DNA from: Planctomycetales bacterium
GTDB lineage: Bacteria; Planctomycetota; Planctomycetia; Pirellulales; Lacipirellulaceae
Direction of reading: 5' to 3'
DNA length: 64,000 bases
Assembly: GCA_020427155.1 (NCBI GenBank)
Contig: JAGQOW010000004.1
Span: forward strand, 1 to 64,000
The translations under genes were made by a program, and so were the position numbers. The first letter of the stretch is position 1. Each line of letters opens with the position of its first letter. The notes under the pieces were generated by a model. The model saw nothing but the letters and a program-made list of their open reading frames with translations. It did not search any database and had not been told where the DNA came from. Below, in pieces: positions 35,613 to 43,889 of this stretch.

Positions 35613-35981
35613 TAGACCGGGACCCTCCAAAAGAGACACTAGAATTTCTGACCACGTCGCGAAAAGCTCTTTCCCCCCGCGACCCCAATAGGAACAAATC
35701 GCTAAAATCTCTTCAATCTGCTTTCCTACACTGTCTATCCTAATAGCATTCTGCCAAAGAATCAGCAATTTGAGCGCAAATTATTGTCTTTTCTGCGCAA
35801 GCGAGCTTCCTCGGCCATCTTCCTGACCTCGTCGAAAAACTTGGGCTGGCAAGCCCGCTAAGTCATTCCAGAAAACGCCTTCAAGAGCAGCAAAACTGCT
35901 TGAGCAAGGCGTCAGGAGCCCCAGCAGCGAAGCTAAAGGCAAATGCAGCATCGAGGAATGCCGGAGTTTCCAACCAGTGGG
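35613..35981. other. Spacer of 369 bases with one regulatory-looking palindrome
   Basis: No gene. The palindrome at 35767-35782 (listed separately) is the only notable site. A small hairpin of GGGCT/AGCCC type lies near 35845. Confidence 0.35.
35767..35782. promoter_or_regulatory. Palindrome shared with other PEP-CTERM promoters
   Basis: AATTTG-AGCG-CAAATT, a perfect 6-base inverted repeat around AGCG, 155 bases before the PEP-CTERM start. A near-identical site occurs at 39086-39101, also upstream of a PEP-CTERM gene, and a half site lies at 27431. Confidence 0.4.
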
Positions 35982-36443
35982 TCATTCCAACTCGATGTTG
36001 TACTCAACCGTCCCACCCTGAGGACCAACCGTGACGCTCAGCCCCGAAGTCTGAGCTCTCGTATACCGATCCGGCAAGGCGTTTGGATCAGGCGGCGGAG
36101 GCGTCTCGGCGTCGAGAACGCCAGCCGCTCCTTGCGGGGGCAGGCTGACGCTCACCTGATACTGCCCAGGCGGCAACTCGACCTCATAGGCGCCATCCTC
36201 GCCAATCACGCTGCCCACCGGTCGGCCCTCGCTGCCGAAAAATCGCAACGAGCCACGATCCAACACTTCTCCACGAAAACTAACCTTGCCCCTGACCGCC
36301 GATTGGCTATCTGACGCACCGCAGCCGGCCAATACAAACAGACACCAGCACGCCATGCTACTGCAAAGCAGCCAGGACTGACCGGCTGCTGGTCTGCGTT
36401 GGGAGCTAATTCGCAGGGAGCTTCGTGGCATCATCGGCAGCAT
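35982..36443 (-). CDS. Small lipoprotein with carboxypeptidase-regulatory (TTR-like) domain
   Basis: A 153-residue lipoprotein. The signal helix MACWCLFVLAG is followed by the lipobox LAGC. The mature part has VRGKVSFRGEVLDRGSLRFFG, DGAYEVELPPGQYQVSVSL and LSVTVGPQGGTVEYNIELE, a seven-stranded beta sandwich like the carboxypeptidase regulatory domain. In planctomycetes such proteins are the standard partner of DUF1559 pseudopilins, and here the gene starts five bases after the DUF1559 gene's stop, so the pair is one operon. Its role is structural or unknown. Confidence 0.87.
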   Translation of the reverse strand: MLPMMPRSSLRISSQRRPAAGQSWLLCSSMACWCLFVLAGCGASDSQSAVRGKVSFRGEVLDRGSLRFFGSEGRPVGSVIGEDGAYEVELPPGQYQVSVSLPPQGAAGVLDAETPPPPDPNALPDRYTRAQTSGLSVTVGPQGGTVEYNIELE

Positions 36444-36448
36444 CAGTG

Positions 36449-37501
36449 TTACTGGACCACTTCCTCGCCATCGGCCGAAGCCATGCCCAAGTAGGTGTCG
36501 AGGTCGATACTGTCTTGGACAAAGCGGGCGCTGCCGTCAATCAGGCCAAAGTGCGCCCCGCCCGGGTGGTGGCTGCCAAAATACAGGTTGTGCAGGCCCA
36601 CCTCTTCAGAGCCACCTGGCTCCAGCGGCGGCCGATTGCCAAACGCCACGTGGCTGATGTAGTAGTTATTAGGATACAGCGGCGCGTTGATTGGATATCG
36701 GCGGTCGATATTCTTGCAGGAGTAAAGCGTTACGCTTGTCGCCGAGCTTGCCCTGCCTCCAATGAGCCAAGCGCGCTTGGTATACCACCGCTCACCGACC
36801 AAAAACGTATTGCTCGTGCCGTCGCTCACCGACCGTAGTTCTGTTTGACTACCGTAGTAGAGCGCGCCATCTCGGTTCATCGCCCAGTTGCCCGAACTCG
36901 TGTAGTCGTCCGAGCCACGACTGTACGCCGAACCGGTCACTCCGTAATAAGACCGCGACGGTAGCTCTTCGCCAGTCGCTCCCGCCAGGTAATCATCAAT
37001 ATTATCATAGTCCGAAGGGCATAAATAAGGAGCCACGCGAGTCGCTCTCAGCTCTTTGAGCTTTACCAGGTTCGGATTACTGGAATCGTATTTGAGCACG
37101 TCGGGTTCTAACTCGAACGTCCCGCCGCCACCGCGTATCGTCTCTGTGGTCGCCTCTTGCTTGAGGATCGTCAAGATCGAGTCGCTGATCGTCGAGAACT
37201 CGGCATAGGGCAAGATCGTCACATGGAAGGAAACCCCGTTCGCTCCTCGGTATTGCCCTGCCTTCTCCGAGGGATTTGGCCTGGCCCCTTCTGGGAGTGT
37301 GCCCAGGGCCGATTCGTAGTTCAAGCACGCCAGCCCGATTTGCTTGACGTTGTTCAAACACTGCGTTCGGCGGGCCGCCTCGCGAGCTGCCTGGATAGCC
37401 GGCAGTAGCAGCGCCACCAGCACCCCGATAATGGCGATGACAACCAACAGTTCAACCAGGGTAAAGCCCGCTTCACTTCGCCGCACTGGGTTCGTTTTCA
37501 T
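36449..37501 (-). CDS. DUF1559 pseudopilin-like protein
   Basis: A 350-residue secreted protein with the type IV prepilin leader: after RRSEA comes GFTLVELLVVIAIIGVLVALLLPAI, with cleavage expected at the Gly-Phe junction and Glu at position 5. The mature part has the DUF1559 (SBP_bac_10) layout, ending in FGSHHPGGAHFGLIDGSARFVQDSID, the H-X9-DG signature. ATG 37501 has AGGAG nine bases upstream; a TTG nine bases before it is the alternative. It is cotranscribed with the downstream TTR-like lipoprotein. Planctomycetes carry many such paralogues, whose assembly system and role are not established. Confidence 0.94.
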   Translation of the reverse strand: MKTNPVRRSEAGFTLVELLVVIAIIGVLVALLLPAIQAAREAARRTQCLNNVKQIGLACLNYESALGTLPEGARPNPSEKAGQYRGANGVSFHVTILPYAEFSTISDSILTILKQEATTETIRGGGGTFELEPDVLKYDSSNPNLVKLKELRATRVAPYLCPSDYDNIDDYLAGATGEELPSRSYYGVTGSAYSRGSDDYTSSGNWAMNRDGALYYGSQTELRSVSDGTSNTFLVGERWYTKRAWLIGGRASSATSVTLYSCKNIDRRYPINAPLYPNNYYISHVAFGNRPPLEPGGSEEVGLHNLYFGSHHPGGAHFGLIDGSARFVQDSIDLDTYLGMASADGEEVVQ

Positions 37502-37628
37502 CGTTCCCAACTCCTTCTATTCGGCGTTCTCTCGCCCCTCTGAGAGTCACGGCAACCGCTGCTCGCTTGCCGAACCTGGGCGGCTCGACAAGCGAATCAG
37601 CGATTACCCAACAGGCAAAGATCCTTTT

Positions 37629-38900
37629 CTATCGCATCGCGCGGCAACGGCGCGAACGGCTCGCTACTGCGATCATTCCCACGTTCAACAGTACTAGCGC
37701 CAACGAGGTAGGCTCTGGAACTGCTGCAGCTGTCCCGGCAGACAGCGGCGTAGGTGGGCCACCAAACTGAGCCTCCCAAGCCGTTAGATCGACCCCGTCG
37801 ACCGTGCCACTGCCATCGGCGTCGCCGTTACTGTTGTCGGTCTGGCCCGTTAGCTGAAAGCCTCTCTGCCAGCGGAGAAAATCAAACCCCTCGACGATGC
37901 CACTGGCATTGAAATCGGCGCCCACGCCAACCGGCACATCCACCAGGTCCAAGCTGATATTGTCCACGACCCCTTCTTTGAGGTTTGTTTGGAGTCCCGA
38001 AGGACTCCCAAACCGCAAGCTTGTGAAAGGATCGAAGTCGAGACCATCGCCAGTATTAATATTCGTAGGAGCGATCGTCCAGGTGACCGAGGCGTCGACG
38101 CCGGCAGTTCCAACTCCTGCGGTCGCTTCAGAATTCTTCAGACCGTCACGAAATAAGTCTAGTTCCAAGGTAACTTGGGTCGTAGATATCGTAGCCGTAT
38201 AGCGATGCCAACCAACACCAATATCAGTCGGCGTTACCAGCCCATCGGGATTCGGCTGGGCTGAGCTGTCCTTGGTATCAAGCACCGGATCCAGCTGGAA
38301 GTATTGCCAGTTGGGAGTTTGAATCAGCGGGGCGCCAATGGTGCTTGAGTCAAACAGTGTTAGGCGGTAGGCGAAAGACGTAGGAGGAATAGGCGTGACC
38401 CCATCGGTGGGATCAACGACGTCGCTATAATTGATGTGGCCCAGCTCGATGAAGTTGTACCCAAAAACACCAAACGCGCGTTGCACGGTATCGTTACGTA
38501 ACCCGACCGAAAGTTGCTTGTTGCCTACCGCGTCGTCAAAGATATCTGCCGAGAACTGCACCGACTGGGTCGAAGACGGAACGAGCTGAAAAGGTTCGGT
38601 TGCCGGGTTGTTGTCGTTATCGTACTCGTTAATCCCACGATAGATATTAACGCCTTGTCCCTGGATGCCCGGTGGATCGTCATTGGGTGGAATTAGCCCA
38701 ATGCCAGTATTAGGAACAAGAATCCCATTTGGGCCTGCAACCGGGTTGTAACCCGTTCCCGAGTCGGGCCGCCATACCGCTTCCAGCGCTGCCTGATCGA
38801 CATAGGAATCAAAATCCTCGAAGACGATGTTCGTGTCGGCCCCAGCCGAAGTTGCCAGGCAAAAAGATACGGCCAAGGCCGCGATGATATGTACTCTCAT
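37629..38900 (-). CDS. Secreted protein with dockerin module and PEP-CTERM signal
   Basis: A 423-residue protein. Signal peptide IIAALAVSFCLATSAGA, then a beta-rich domain resembling concanavalin-type lectin/glucanase folds (FEDFDSYVDQAALEAVWRP, YRLTLFDSSTIGAPLIQ, WHRYTATISTTQVTLELDLF, VDNISLDLVDV). Near residues 330-400 is a dockerin with two calcium loops (ADFNASGIVEGFDFLRWQRG and DADGSGTVDGVDLTAWEAQ), and the end is the PEP-CTERM signal VPEPTSLALVLLNVGMIAVASRSRRCR. ATG 38900 has AGAGGGA upstream. A palindrome at 39086-39101 lies 186 bases before it. Role: probably a surface protein binding sugars, not shown. Confidence 0.85.
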   Translation of the reverse strand: MRVHIIAALAVSFCLATSAGADTNIVFEDFDSYVDQAALEAVWRPDSGTGYNPVAGPNGILVPNTGIGLIPPNDDPPGIQGQGVNIYRGINEYDNDNNPATEPFQLVPSSTQSVQFSADIFDDAVGNKQLSVGLRNDTVQRAFGVFGYNFIELGHINYSDVVDPTDGVTPIPPTSFAYRLTLFDSSTIGAPLIQTPNWQYFQLDPVLDTKDSSAQPNPDGLVTPTDIGVGWHRYTATISTTQVTLELDLFRDGLKNSEATAGVGTAGVDASVTWTIAPTNINTGDGLDFDPFTSLRFGSPSGLQTNLKEGVVDNISLDLVDVPVGVGADFNASGIVEGFDFLRWQRGFQLTGQTDNSNGDADGSGTVDGVDLTAWEAQFGGPPTPLSAGTAAAVPEPTSLALVLLNVGMIAVASRSRRCRAMR

Positions 38901-39085
38901 GGCAAGTGTCCCTCTGAAAAAGGTTGACTCTAAAGATTCCCGTTCCCTCGATACCCACGGGCCTCTCTCCCCTCGACACTGCCCATCCTAGCGACGCCGG
39001 AGAAGGATATCCCACGGTCACCTAGACCGATGATTCTCCTCTGTGCCCTCCCTTATTCTATCAAAGGGCACAAAAACGGCGCAGC

Positions 39086-39101
39086 GAATTGTGCGCAATT
39101 C
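39086..39101. promoter_or_regulatory. Palindrome upstream of PEP-CTERM gene
   Basis: GAATTG-TGCG-CAATTC, perfect 6-base arms, 186 bases before the start at 38900. It matches 35767-35782 in layout and core (NGCG). The surrounding 298-base spacer has no gene. Confidence 0.4.
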
Positions 39102-39198
39102 TTTATCGCTAAAGCGCAGAACAACTATTTGAGTTCCATCCCTTCGCACCAGCGAGAGACACCCATGAGGCGGTCATCGCGGAAACGAGCTCAGAGAG

Positions 39199-40365
39199 CT
39201 AGCTCTTTACCGTTTCCTTGCGATAGGCGAGCGGCGTCTGCCCAAAGCGTTTGCGAAATGCTACGCCAAAACGAGTCGCATTTGCAAAGCCACAAGACGT
39301 TGCAATCTCGCTAATCGACATGGTTGAGAGTGCCAGCAGTTCGCGCCCCTTTTCCAGTCGCACCCGGCGAATCTCCTCCGCCGGCGACCTGCCCAGATAA
39401 TTGCGAAACTGAATTTCCAGGCACCGACGCGACACCGGAATCTCGCGCAATATGTCTTTTACCACAATGTCCTGAAAAGCGTGGGTGCGAATGAATCGCA
39501 AAGCCCGCACGACGGTCTCGTCGTCGATCGCCAGGATATCTGTCGACTGGCGGCTTATCACTCCCTGCAGCGGGACCATCAACGGCTCGCGCGGGGGCTT
39601 TTCTCCTTGAATCAAACGGTCCAACAGCGCTAGCGCTTCGTAGCCCAGGCGCTGCCCTGCGGCGGCTACGCTCGACAGGGGCGGGGTCGATACATCGCAC
39701 ATCAGTTCGTCGGTGTCGCCAGCCAGGATCGCCACCTGATCAGGCACTCGGATCTGTCGCAGATGGCAGATCTCGGCGAGTTGTCTCCCGCGGTGTGCAT
39801 CGACCGTGAAAATCGCCACAGGAAACGGCAGCGAATCGAGCCAGCCGCTCACGCGGCGCTGTTGTTCCTCCCACCCGATCTTTCGTCCGGCTCGATAGCC
39901 GGGCTTGTATTCCCTACAATCGAAACCCGCTTGCCTTACCGTCGCAATAAACTCTCTACCACGCTTGCTCGAATACTGCCGACTGGGAGGTGCGAAATAC
40001 GCAAATCGCTCGAACCCCCGATCGCGCAAATGAGAGAATGCCAACTCCGCTCTCTGACGCTCGTCGGTGATCACATCCGAAATGCCTTTGGTCCCCTCAA
40101 ACACCGTATCGATGTTGACCGTCGGCACACCGCGATCGCGGATTTGGTCCAACTGCATGCGGCTGCTGATGCGGGCAATGATTCCATCCCCTTCCCACAG
40201 GTCGGGTAGTGCCGAGCGCAGATCGTGGTCGCGCGGGTCAATCAGCAAATGCCAGTGCCCGTGGTTCTGTGCATAGTCGGCAATCCCCCGAATGACGCTC
40301 GATTCCCAGCTGCCTTCCATCGCGATCAACACCGCGACGCGGCGAACTGAAAAACGCTGTGTCAT
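39199..40365 (-). CDS. XylR-type AraC-family transcriptional regulator
   Basis: A 388-residue regulator from ATG 40365; an upstream in-frame start at 40434 is less likely. The N-terminal two thirds form a periplasmic-binding-protein-like sugar-sensing domain (VRRVAVLIAMEGSWESSVIRGIADYA, FAYFAPPSRQYSSKRGREFI, VAIFTVDAHRGRQLAEIC). The C-terminal part is the AraC double helix-turn-helix (VKDILREIPVSRRCLEIQFRNYLG, then MSISEIATSCGFANATRFGVAFRKRFGQTPLAYRK). This is the E. coli XylR architecture. Its position at the head of the MurNAc-salvage block suggests an amino-sugar or muropeptide ligand, but the sugar cannot be told from sequence. Confidence 0.9.
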   Translation of the reverse strand: MTQRFSVRRVAVLIAMEGSWESSVIRGIADYAQNHGHWHLLIDPRDHDLRSALPDLWEGDGIIARISSRMQLDQIRDRGVPTVNIDTVFEGTKGISDVITDERQRAELAFSHLRDRGFERFAYFAPPSRQYSSKRGREFIATVRQAGFDCREYKPGYRAGRKIGWEEQQRRVSGWLDSLPFPVAIFTVDAHRGRQLAEICHLRQIRVPDQVAILAGDTDELMCDVSTPPLSSVAAAGQRLGYEALALLDRLIQGEKPPREPLMVPLQGVISRQSTDILAIDDETVVRALRFIRTHAFQDIVVKDILREIPVSRRCLEIQFRNYLGRSPAEEIRRVRLEKGRELLALSTMSISEIATSCGFANATRFGVAFRKRFGQTPLAYRKETVKS

Positions 40366-40708
40366 AAGTTTTCTAGCCGATGACAATCGGACTACGTTCT
40401 GGCATTTAAGAAAAACGGCCCGAGAGAAAAGCAAGAGAACAACAACTTGGGCAACCGCAGATCAGACCAATGGTTCTATTGTATGGGAAGACATGCGCAA
40501 TTTCGAGAGCTTTGTGCGTTAATTTATACTTCACTTATTCGGCCGACCGGCTAAGCTGAAGGCCGAGGTTGCGGCAAGTGCCTCTCCAATCAGAACTGGC
40601 GTCCCTTTGGGAAGTTGGACTATGCTGTCCAGTTAGTGGCTCTGGCTGGTGAGGTGAGCTCCGTGCAGCGCCATCCAGGTCATTGGGGATGTATAAGGGA
40701 TTGATCTA
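40366..40708. other. Divergent spacer between regulator and anmK
   Basis: No gene in 343 bases. A promoter for each direction must lie here, but I could not single out a site. Binding sites of the XylR-type regulator are expected here. Confidence 0.3.
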
Positions 40709-41797
40709 GTGAGTGCCAAACCCCTCTCAAAAGTTGCCGTCGGCTTGATGAGCGGTACTTCGGGCGATGGAGTGGATGCCGCTTTGCTAGAGACTGACGG
40801 AGAGAGCGAGATTTCCTTTCTCGGCGGGCTTACGCTTCCTTTCCCCGAAGACCTGCGCATGCGACTGCTGGAGGCTTCGCAGCACGATGTTCCTACCACC
40901 GAACTGCTACGACTCGAAAAAGAAGTCTCGCTGCACCATGTCGAGGCCGTGAAGCTTCTCTTCGAGAAGCACCCGCAGATCTCGAAAAAGGTCGAAGTCC
41001 TCGGTTTTCATGGCCATACCATTCGCCATGTTCCCAACGAGGGGTTGACGATGCAGATCGGCAATCCCTGGCTCCTTGCCAAGGCTTTTGGAGTACCTGT
41101 CGTCAACGATTTCCGACGGTGCGATATGGCCGCTTCAGGCCACGGTGCTCCGCTCGTGTCGATGTTCCATCGGGCACTTTTCCTCGACGTGCCTCATCCG
41201 ACGCTGGTACTAAATCTCGGGGGGGTGGCAAATGTCACCTGGCTTGGCCAGAACGAAGAAATCATCGCTGGAGATGCCGGGCCAGGCTGCGGCTTGCTCG
41301 ACGAGTGGGCTCAGGCTATGGCAGATTTACCCCATGATCGCGACGGACAGCTGTCGGCCGCGGGAAAAGTGCATTGGGAGACGGTTGAAGCTGCCCTGTC
41401 GGCCCCATTCTTCGAGCAGCCTCTGCCCAAAGCCGCCGACCGCTACGACTTTGACCACGTCGACGTGTCTCGGCTCACCATCGAAGACGGGGCGGCGACC
41501 CTCTGTGCCGTGACTGCCGAGGCAGTTTTTCGCGTGGTCAAGAAGCTGCCCGACATGCCCAAAAAAGTCTGGGTCTGCGGTGGCGGCGTACACCACCCCA
41601 TTCTCATGAAAATGCTCGCCGAGCGATTTGGCGAGATCAGCAATGTTGACCGGCGCGGGCTCAACCCAGATACGCTCGAAGCCGAATGCTTTGCCTGGCT
41701 TGCGGTCCGCCATCAGAAGCAATTGCCTCTGACCATCCCCGAAACTACAGGGTGTGAGAGGTCCGTCAGCGGCGGCGTCAGCGCATTTTTCTGCTGA
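40709..41797 (+). CDS. anmK: Anhydro-N-acetylmuramic acid kinase AnmK
   Basis: Cytoplasmic enzyme that opens and phosphorylates 1,6-anhydro-MurNAc to MurNAc-6-P with ATP. The family marks are clear: VGLMSGTSGDGVDAALLE near the N-terminus, HGHTIRH, GAPLVSMFHRALF, LNLGGVANVTWL, AGDAGPGCGLLDEW and the C-terminal VWVCGGGVHHPILM. Length 362 matches the usual 360-385. The start is GTG 40709. It faces the BadF-type kinase gene, whose stop is nine bases from its own. It supplies the anhydro-sugar branch of the salvage pathway encoded around it. Confidence 0.95.
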   Translation: MSAKPLSKVAVGLMSGTSGDGVDAALLETDGESEISFLGGLTLPFPEDLRMRLLEASQHDVPTTELLRLEKEVSLHHVEAVKLLFEKHPQISKKVEVLGFHGHTIRHVPNEGLTMQIGNPWLLAKAFGVPVVNDFRRCDMAASGHGAPLVSMFHRALFLDVPHPTLVLNLGGVANVTWLGQNEEIIAGDAGPGCGLLDEWAQAMADLPHDRDGQLSAAGKVHWETVEAALSAPFFEQPLPKAADRYDFDHVDVSRLTIEDGAATLCAVTAEAVFRVVKKLPDMPKKVWVCGGGVHHPILMKMLAERFGEISNVDRRGLNPDTLEAECFAWLAVRHQKQLPLTIPETTGCERSVSGGVSAFFC

Positions 41798-41805
41798 AGT
41801 CTTGT

Positions 41806-42807
41806 CTAATTGCCGCCAACGTCGCCCTTCGCAAGGTTTTCGGCAGCTATCTTCAGGCAGCCTGACACAGGATCGGGAACCAGTTCGACCCCCGTCGGTT
41901 GCAGACCGGCGGTACTTAGTGTCTCCATCAAGTAGTCTCGAACCGTCTGGCTGCCGCAAAGTACCCCTCCAGCTAACGCCAGAGGAAACCCTGGCCCCAA
42001 TGACAGTTCCTCAGCTACTCCCTTCACCAGGGCTGCCAGATCGCGTCCCGCTTGCTCGACAATCTCGCGTGCGACCCCATCTTGTTGCTCAGCGGCTTTG
42101 GTCACCAATCCTGCCAGTTTGGCGATGGCTCGACGCGTATCCCCATCGCGTGAAAGCACAGCTAACATCTCCCTCGGATTCTCGATCTCGAGATGTGCCA
42201 AGATTTCGCCCAGGAGTTGAGTGGCAGGGCCTCGGTGGTCAGCGGCGCGCGCTGCTAATTGCAGAGCCGCCTGGCCGAGACGAAACGCGCTTCCCTCGTC
42301 TCCAAACCAGTATCCCCAACCTCCCGATACGGCAGTCGCCGAGTTTTGGGCGCGGCCAAAAGCAACCGAGCCGGTGCCCGCCACCAAGGCAACTCCCCAC
42401 CCCGCAGGAGTTCCCGCCTTCAACACTACCTCGGCGTCGTGCACCACCTGCAGATGCTTCGCAAGATTTCGCTTTTCGGCCCAGGCGGCCACCTGGGCTT
42501 GAACCTCGGGTAGCCCCGCACCTGCCAGAGCCAATACTGCGCTCTCGACCGGACTGCATTGTTGCCCTGCAGCGTTCCACGCCCCATCGACAGCAACGTC
42601 CAGATTCTCTGAGGCCGAAACGAGCCCGACGGCTCGCAAATTTGCTGATCCCGCCAACCCGCGCCCAAGCACTTGAGTCTCACCCGAGGGGAGCAAGCGG
42701 GCCAGCCAAGCGACTGTTTTCGTCCCGCCGCCATCGACGCCAAGCACCAGCGGCTGCCCCAACGAGACATCGTCTGGTTGTCGCCGAGGGGCCGAAAGCT
42801 TCGTCAT
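41806..42807 (-). CDS. BadF-family amino-sugar kinase, MurK-like
   Basis: A 333-residue ASKHA kinase. N-terminal phosphate-binding strand LVLGVDGGGTKTVAWL, a second GTGSVAFGRAQ loop, GWGYWFGDEGSAFRLG (typical of GlcNAc/MurNAc kinases of the BadF/BadG group) and the C-terminal PLALAGGVLCGSQTVRD. The best-known relatives are human GlcNAc kinase and the bacterial MurNAc/GlcNAc kinase MurK. The start codon overlaps the murQ stop (ATGA at 42804-42807), so the two are translationally coupled. Given murQ, MurNAc-6-P production is the likely role, with GlcNAc as another possible substrate. Confidence 0.88.
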   Translation of the reverse strand: MTKLSAPRRQPDDVSLGQPLVLGVDGGGTKTVAWLARLLPSGETQVLGRGLAGSANLRAVGLVSASENLDVAVDGAWNAAGQQCSPVESAVLALAGAGLPEVQAQVAAWAEKRNLAKHLQVVHDAEVVLKAGTPAGWGVALVAGTGSVAFGRAQNSATAVSGGWGYWFGDEGSAFRLGQAALQLAARAADHRGPATQLLGEILAHLEIENPREMLAVLSRDGDTRRAIAKLAGLVTKAAEQQDGVAREIVEQAGRDLAALVKGVAEELSLGPGFPLALAGGVLCGSQTVRDYLMETLSTAGLQPTGVELVPDPVSGCLKIAAENLAKGDVGGN

Positions 42808-43703
42808 TGGTGGTTGTTTTCTAGGGCTTTCTTAAGATGCCCGCGCGAAGCCTGCAACTGTTGCCGGGCTTGCTCCGGATCGTAGCGCAGCCGATGAGCA
42901 ACGATGGCCGTTTTTAACTCGCCATTACAACGTTTCAGCAGTTCGGCAGCCTGCTCAGCAGAAAGGTCGGTCAGAGTGCACACGATCCTTCTAGCTCGCT
43001 CCGCAAGTTTTGTATTGGTGGCCTGTAAATCAACCATCAAGTTGCCATAGGTCTTACCCATTGCAACCATCGCGCCGGTCGAAAGCATGTTAAGAACCAT
43101 TTTGGTCGCAGTGCCTGCCTTCATGCGGGTCGAACCGCTGACCACTTCCGGCCCAACCACGGGATTGATATTAATATCAGCCTGGGCACTGAGCGCCGCA
43201 TCGCGATTGCAGCTTAAACCAATAGTGAAAGCGCCTTGACTTCGAGCATAGCCCAAAGCCCCCAATACATAGGGGGTACGCCCGCTCGTGGCGATCCCTA
43301 CCACTGCATCCCGGTTGCAAAGATTGATATTCCGCAGATCTTCGGCAGCCAACTCGGGAGAATCCTCGGCACCCTCGACGGCACGGAGCATCGCCTTCGG
43401 ACCGCCAGCAATAATGCCAATGACCTGTGACGGATCAGAGTTGAAAGTTGGAGGACACTCCGCAGCATCCAGCAGCCCGAGCCGACCGGAGGTCCCAGCC
43501 CCGATGTAGACGAGCCGACCACCTTTGCTAAGTCGCTCGGCAATAGCATCGATCGCCTCGGCAATCTCCTGAGCCTGCTCCTCGACGGCGCCCGCAACTA
43601 CCCGGTCTTCGGCGTTGATGAGCTTCACTATCTCAAGTGAACTTAGGCCATCCAACTGCTCGGAAGCGGGATTTCGCGCTTCTGTGGTTAAGTGTTCCAG
43701 CAT
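42804..43703 (-). CDS. murQ: N-acetylmuramic acid 6-phosphate etherase MurQ
   Basis: Cytoplasmic lyase that converts MurNAc-6-P to GlcNAc-6-P and D-lactate; 299 residues. The SIS-domain signature is strong: YIGAGTSGRLGLLDAAECPPTF (two phosphate-binding loops), GIATSGRTPYVLGAL, then the C-terminal STRMKAGTATKMVLNMLSTGAMVAMGKTYGNLMVDLQATN that is typical for MurQ. It is the first gene of a two-gene operon with the BadF-type kinase, and it is divergent from the symporter gene with 186 bases between starts. Confidence 0.96.
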   Translation of the reverse strand: MLEHLTTEARNPASEQLDGLSSLEIVKLINAEDRVVAGAVEEQAQEIAEAIDAIAERLSKGGRLVYIGAGTSGRLGLLDAAECPPTFNSDPSQVIGIIAGGPKAMLRAVEGAEDSPELAAEDLRNINLCNRDAVVGIATSGRTPYVLGALGYARSQGAFTIGLSCNRDAALSAQADININPVVGPEVVSGSTRMKAGTATKMVLNMLSTGAMVAMGKTYGNLMVDLQATNTKLAERARRIVCTLTDLSAEQAAELLKRCNGELKTAIVAHRLRYDPEQARQQLQASRGHLKKALENNHQ

Positions 43704-43889
43704 GACACCAATTCTAGTATGCCAGTGTTGTTCGATACAGATTTGATGCGCGAAAAAGAGATTTGTCTGCGCTGGTCAGCCTGTCGGCTCACTACAGCCC
43801 AATATAACCTAGTAAAAATGACAGCATTGAGGGACATTTTCCACTAAAGCAACGTTTCTTGACCGGCCTTCAACCCCCTATGCCTGCCA

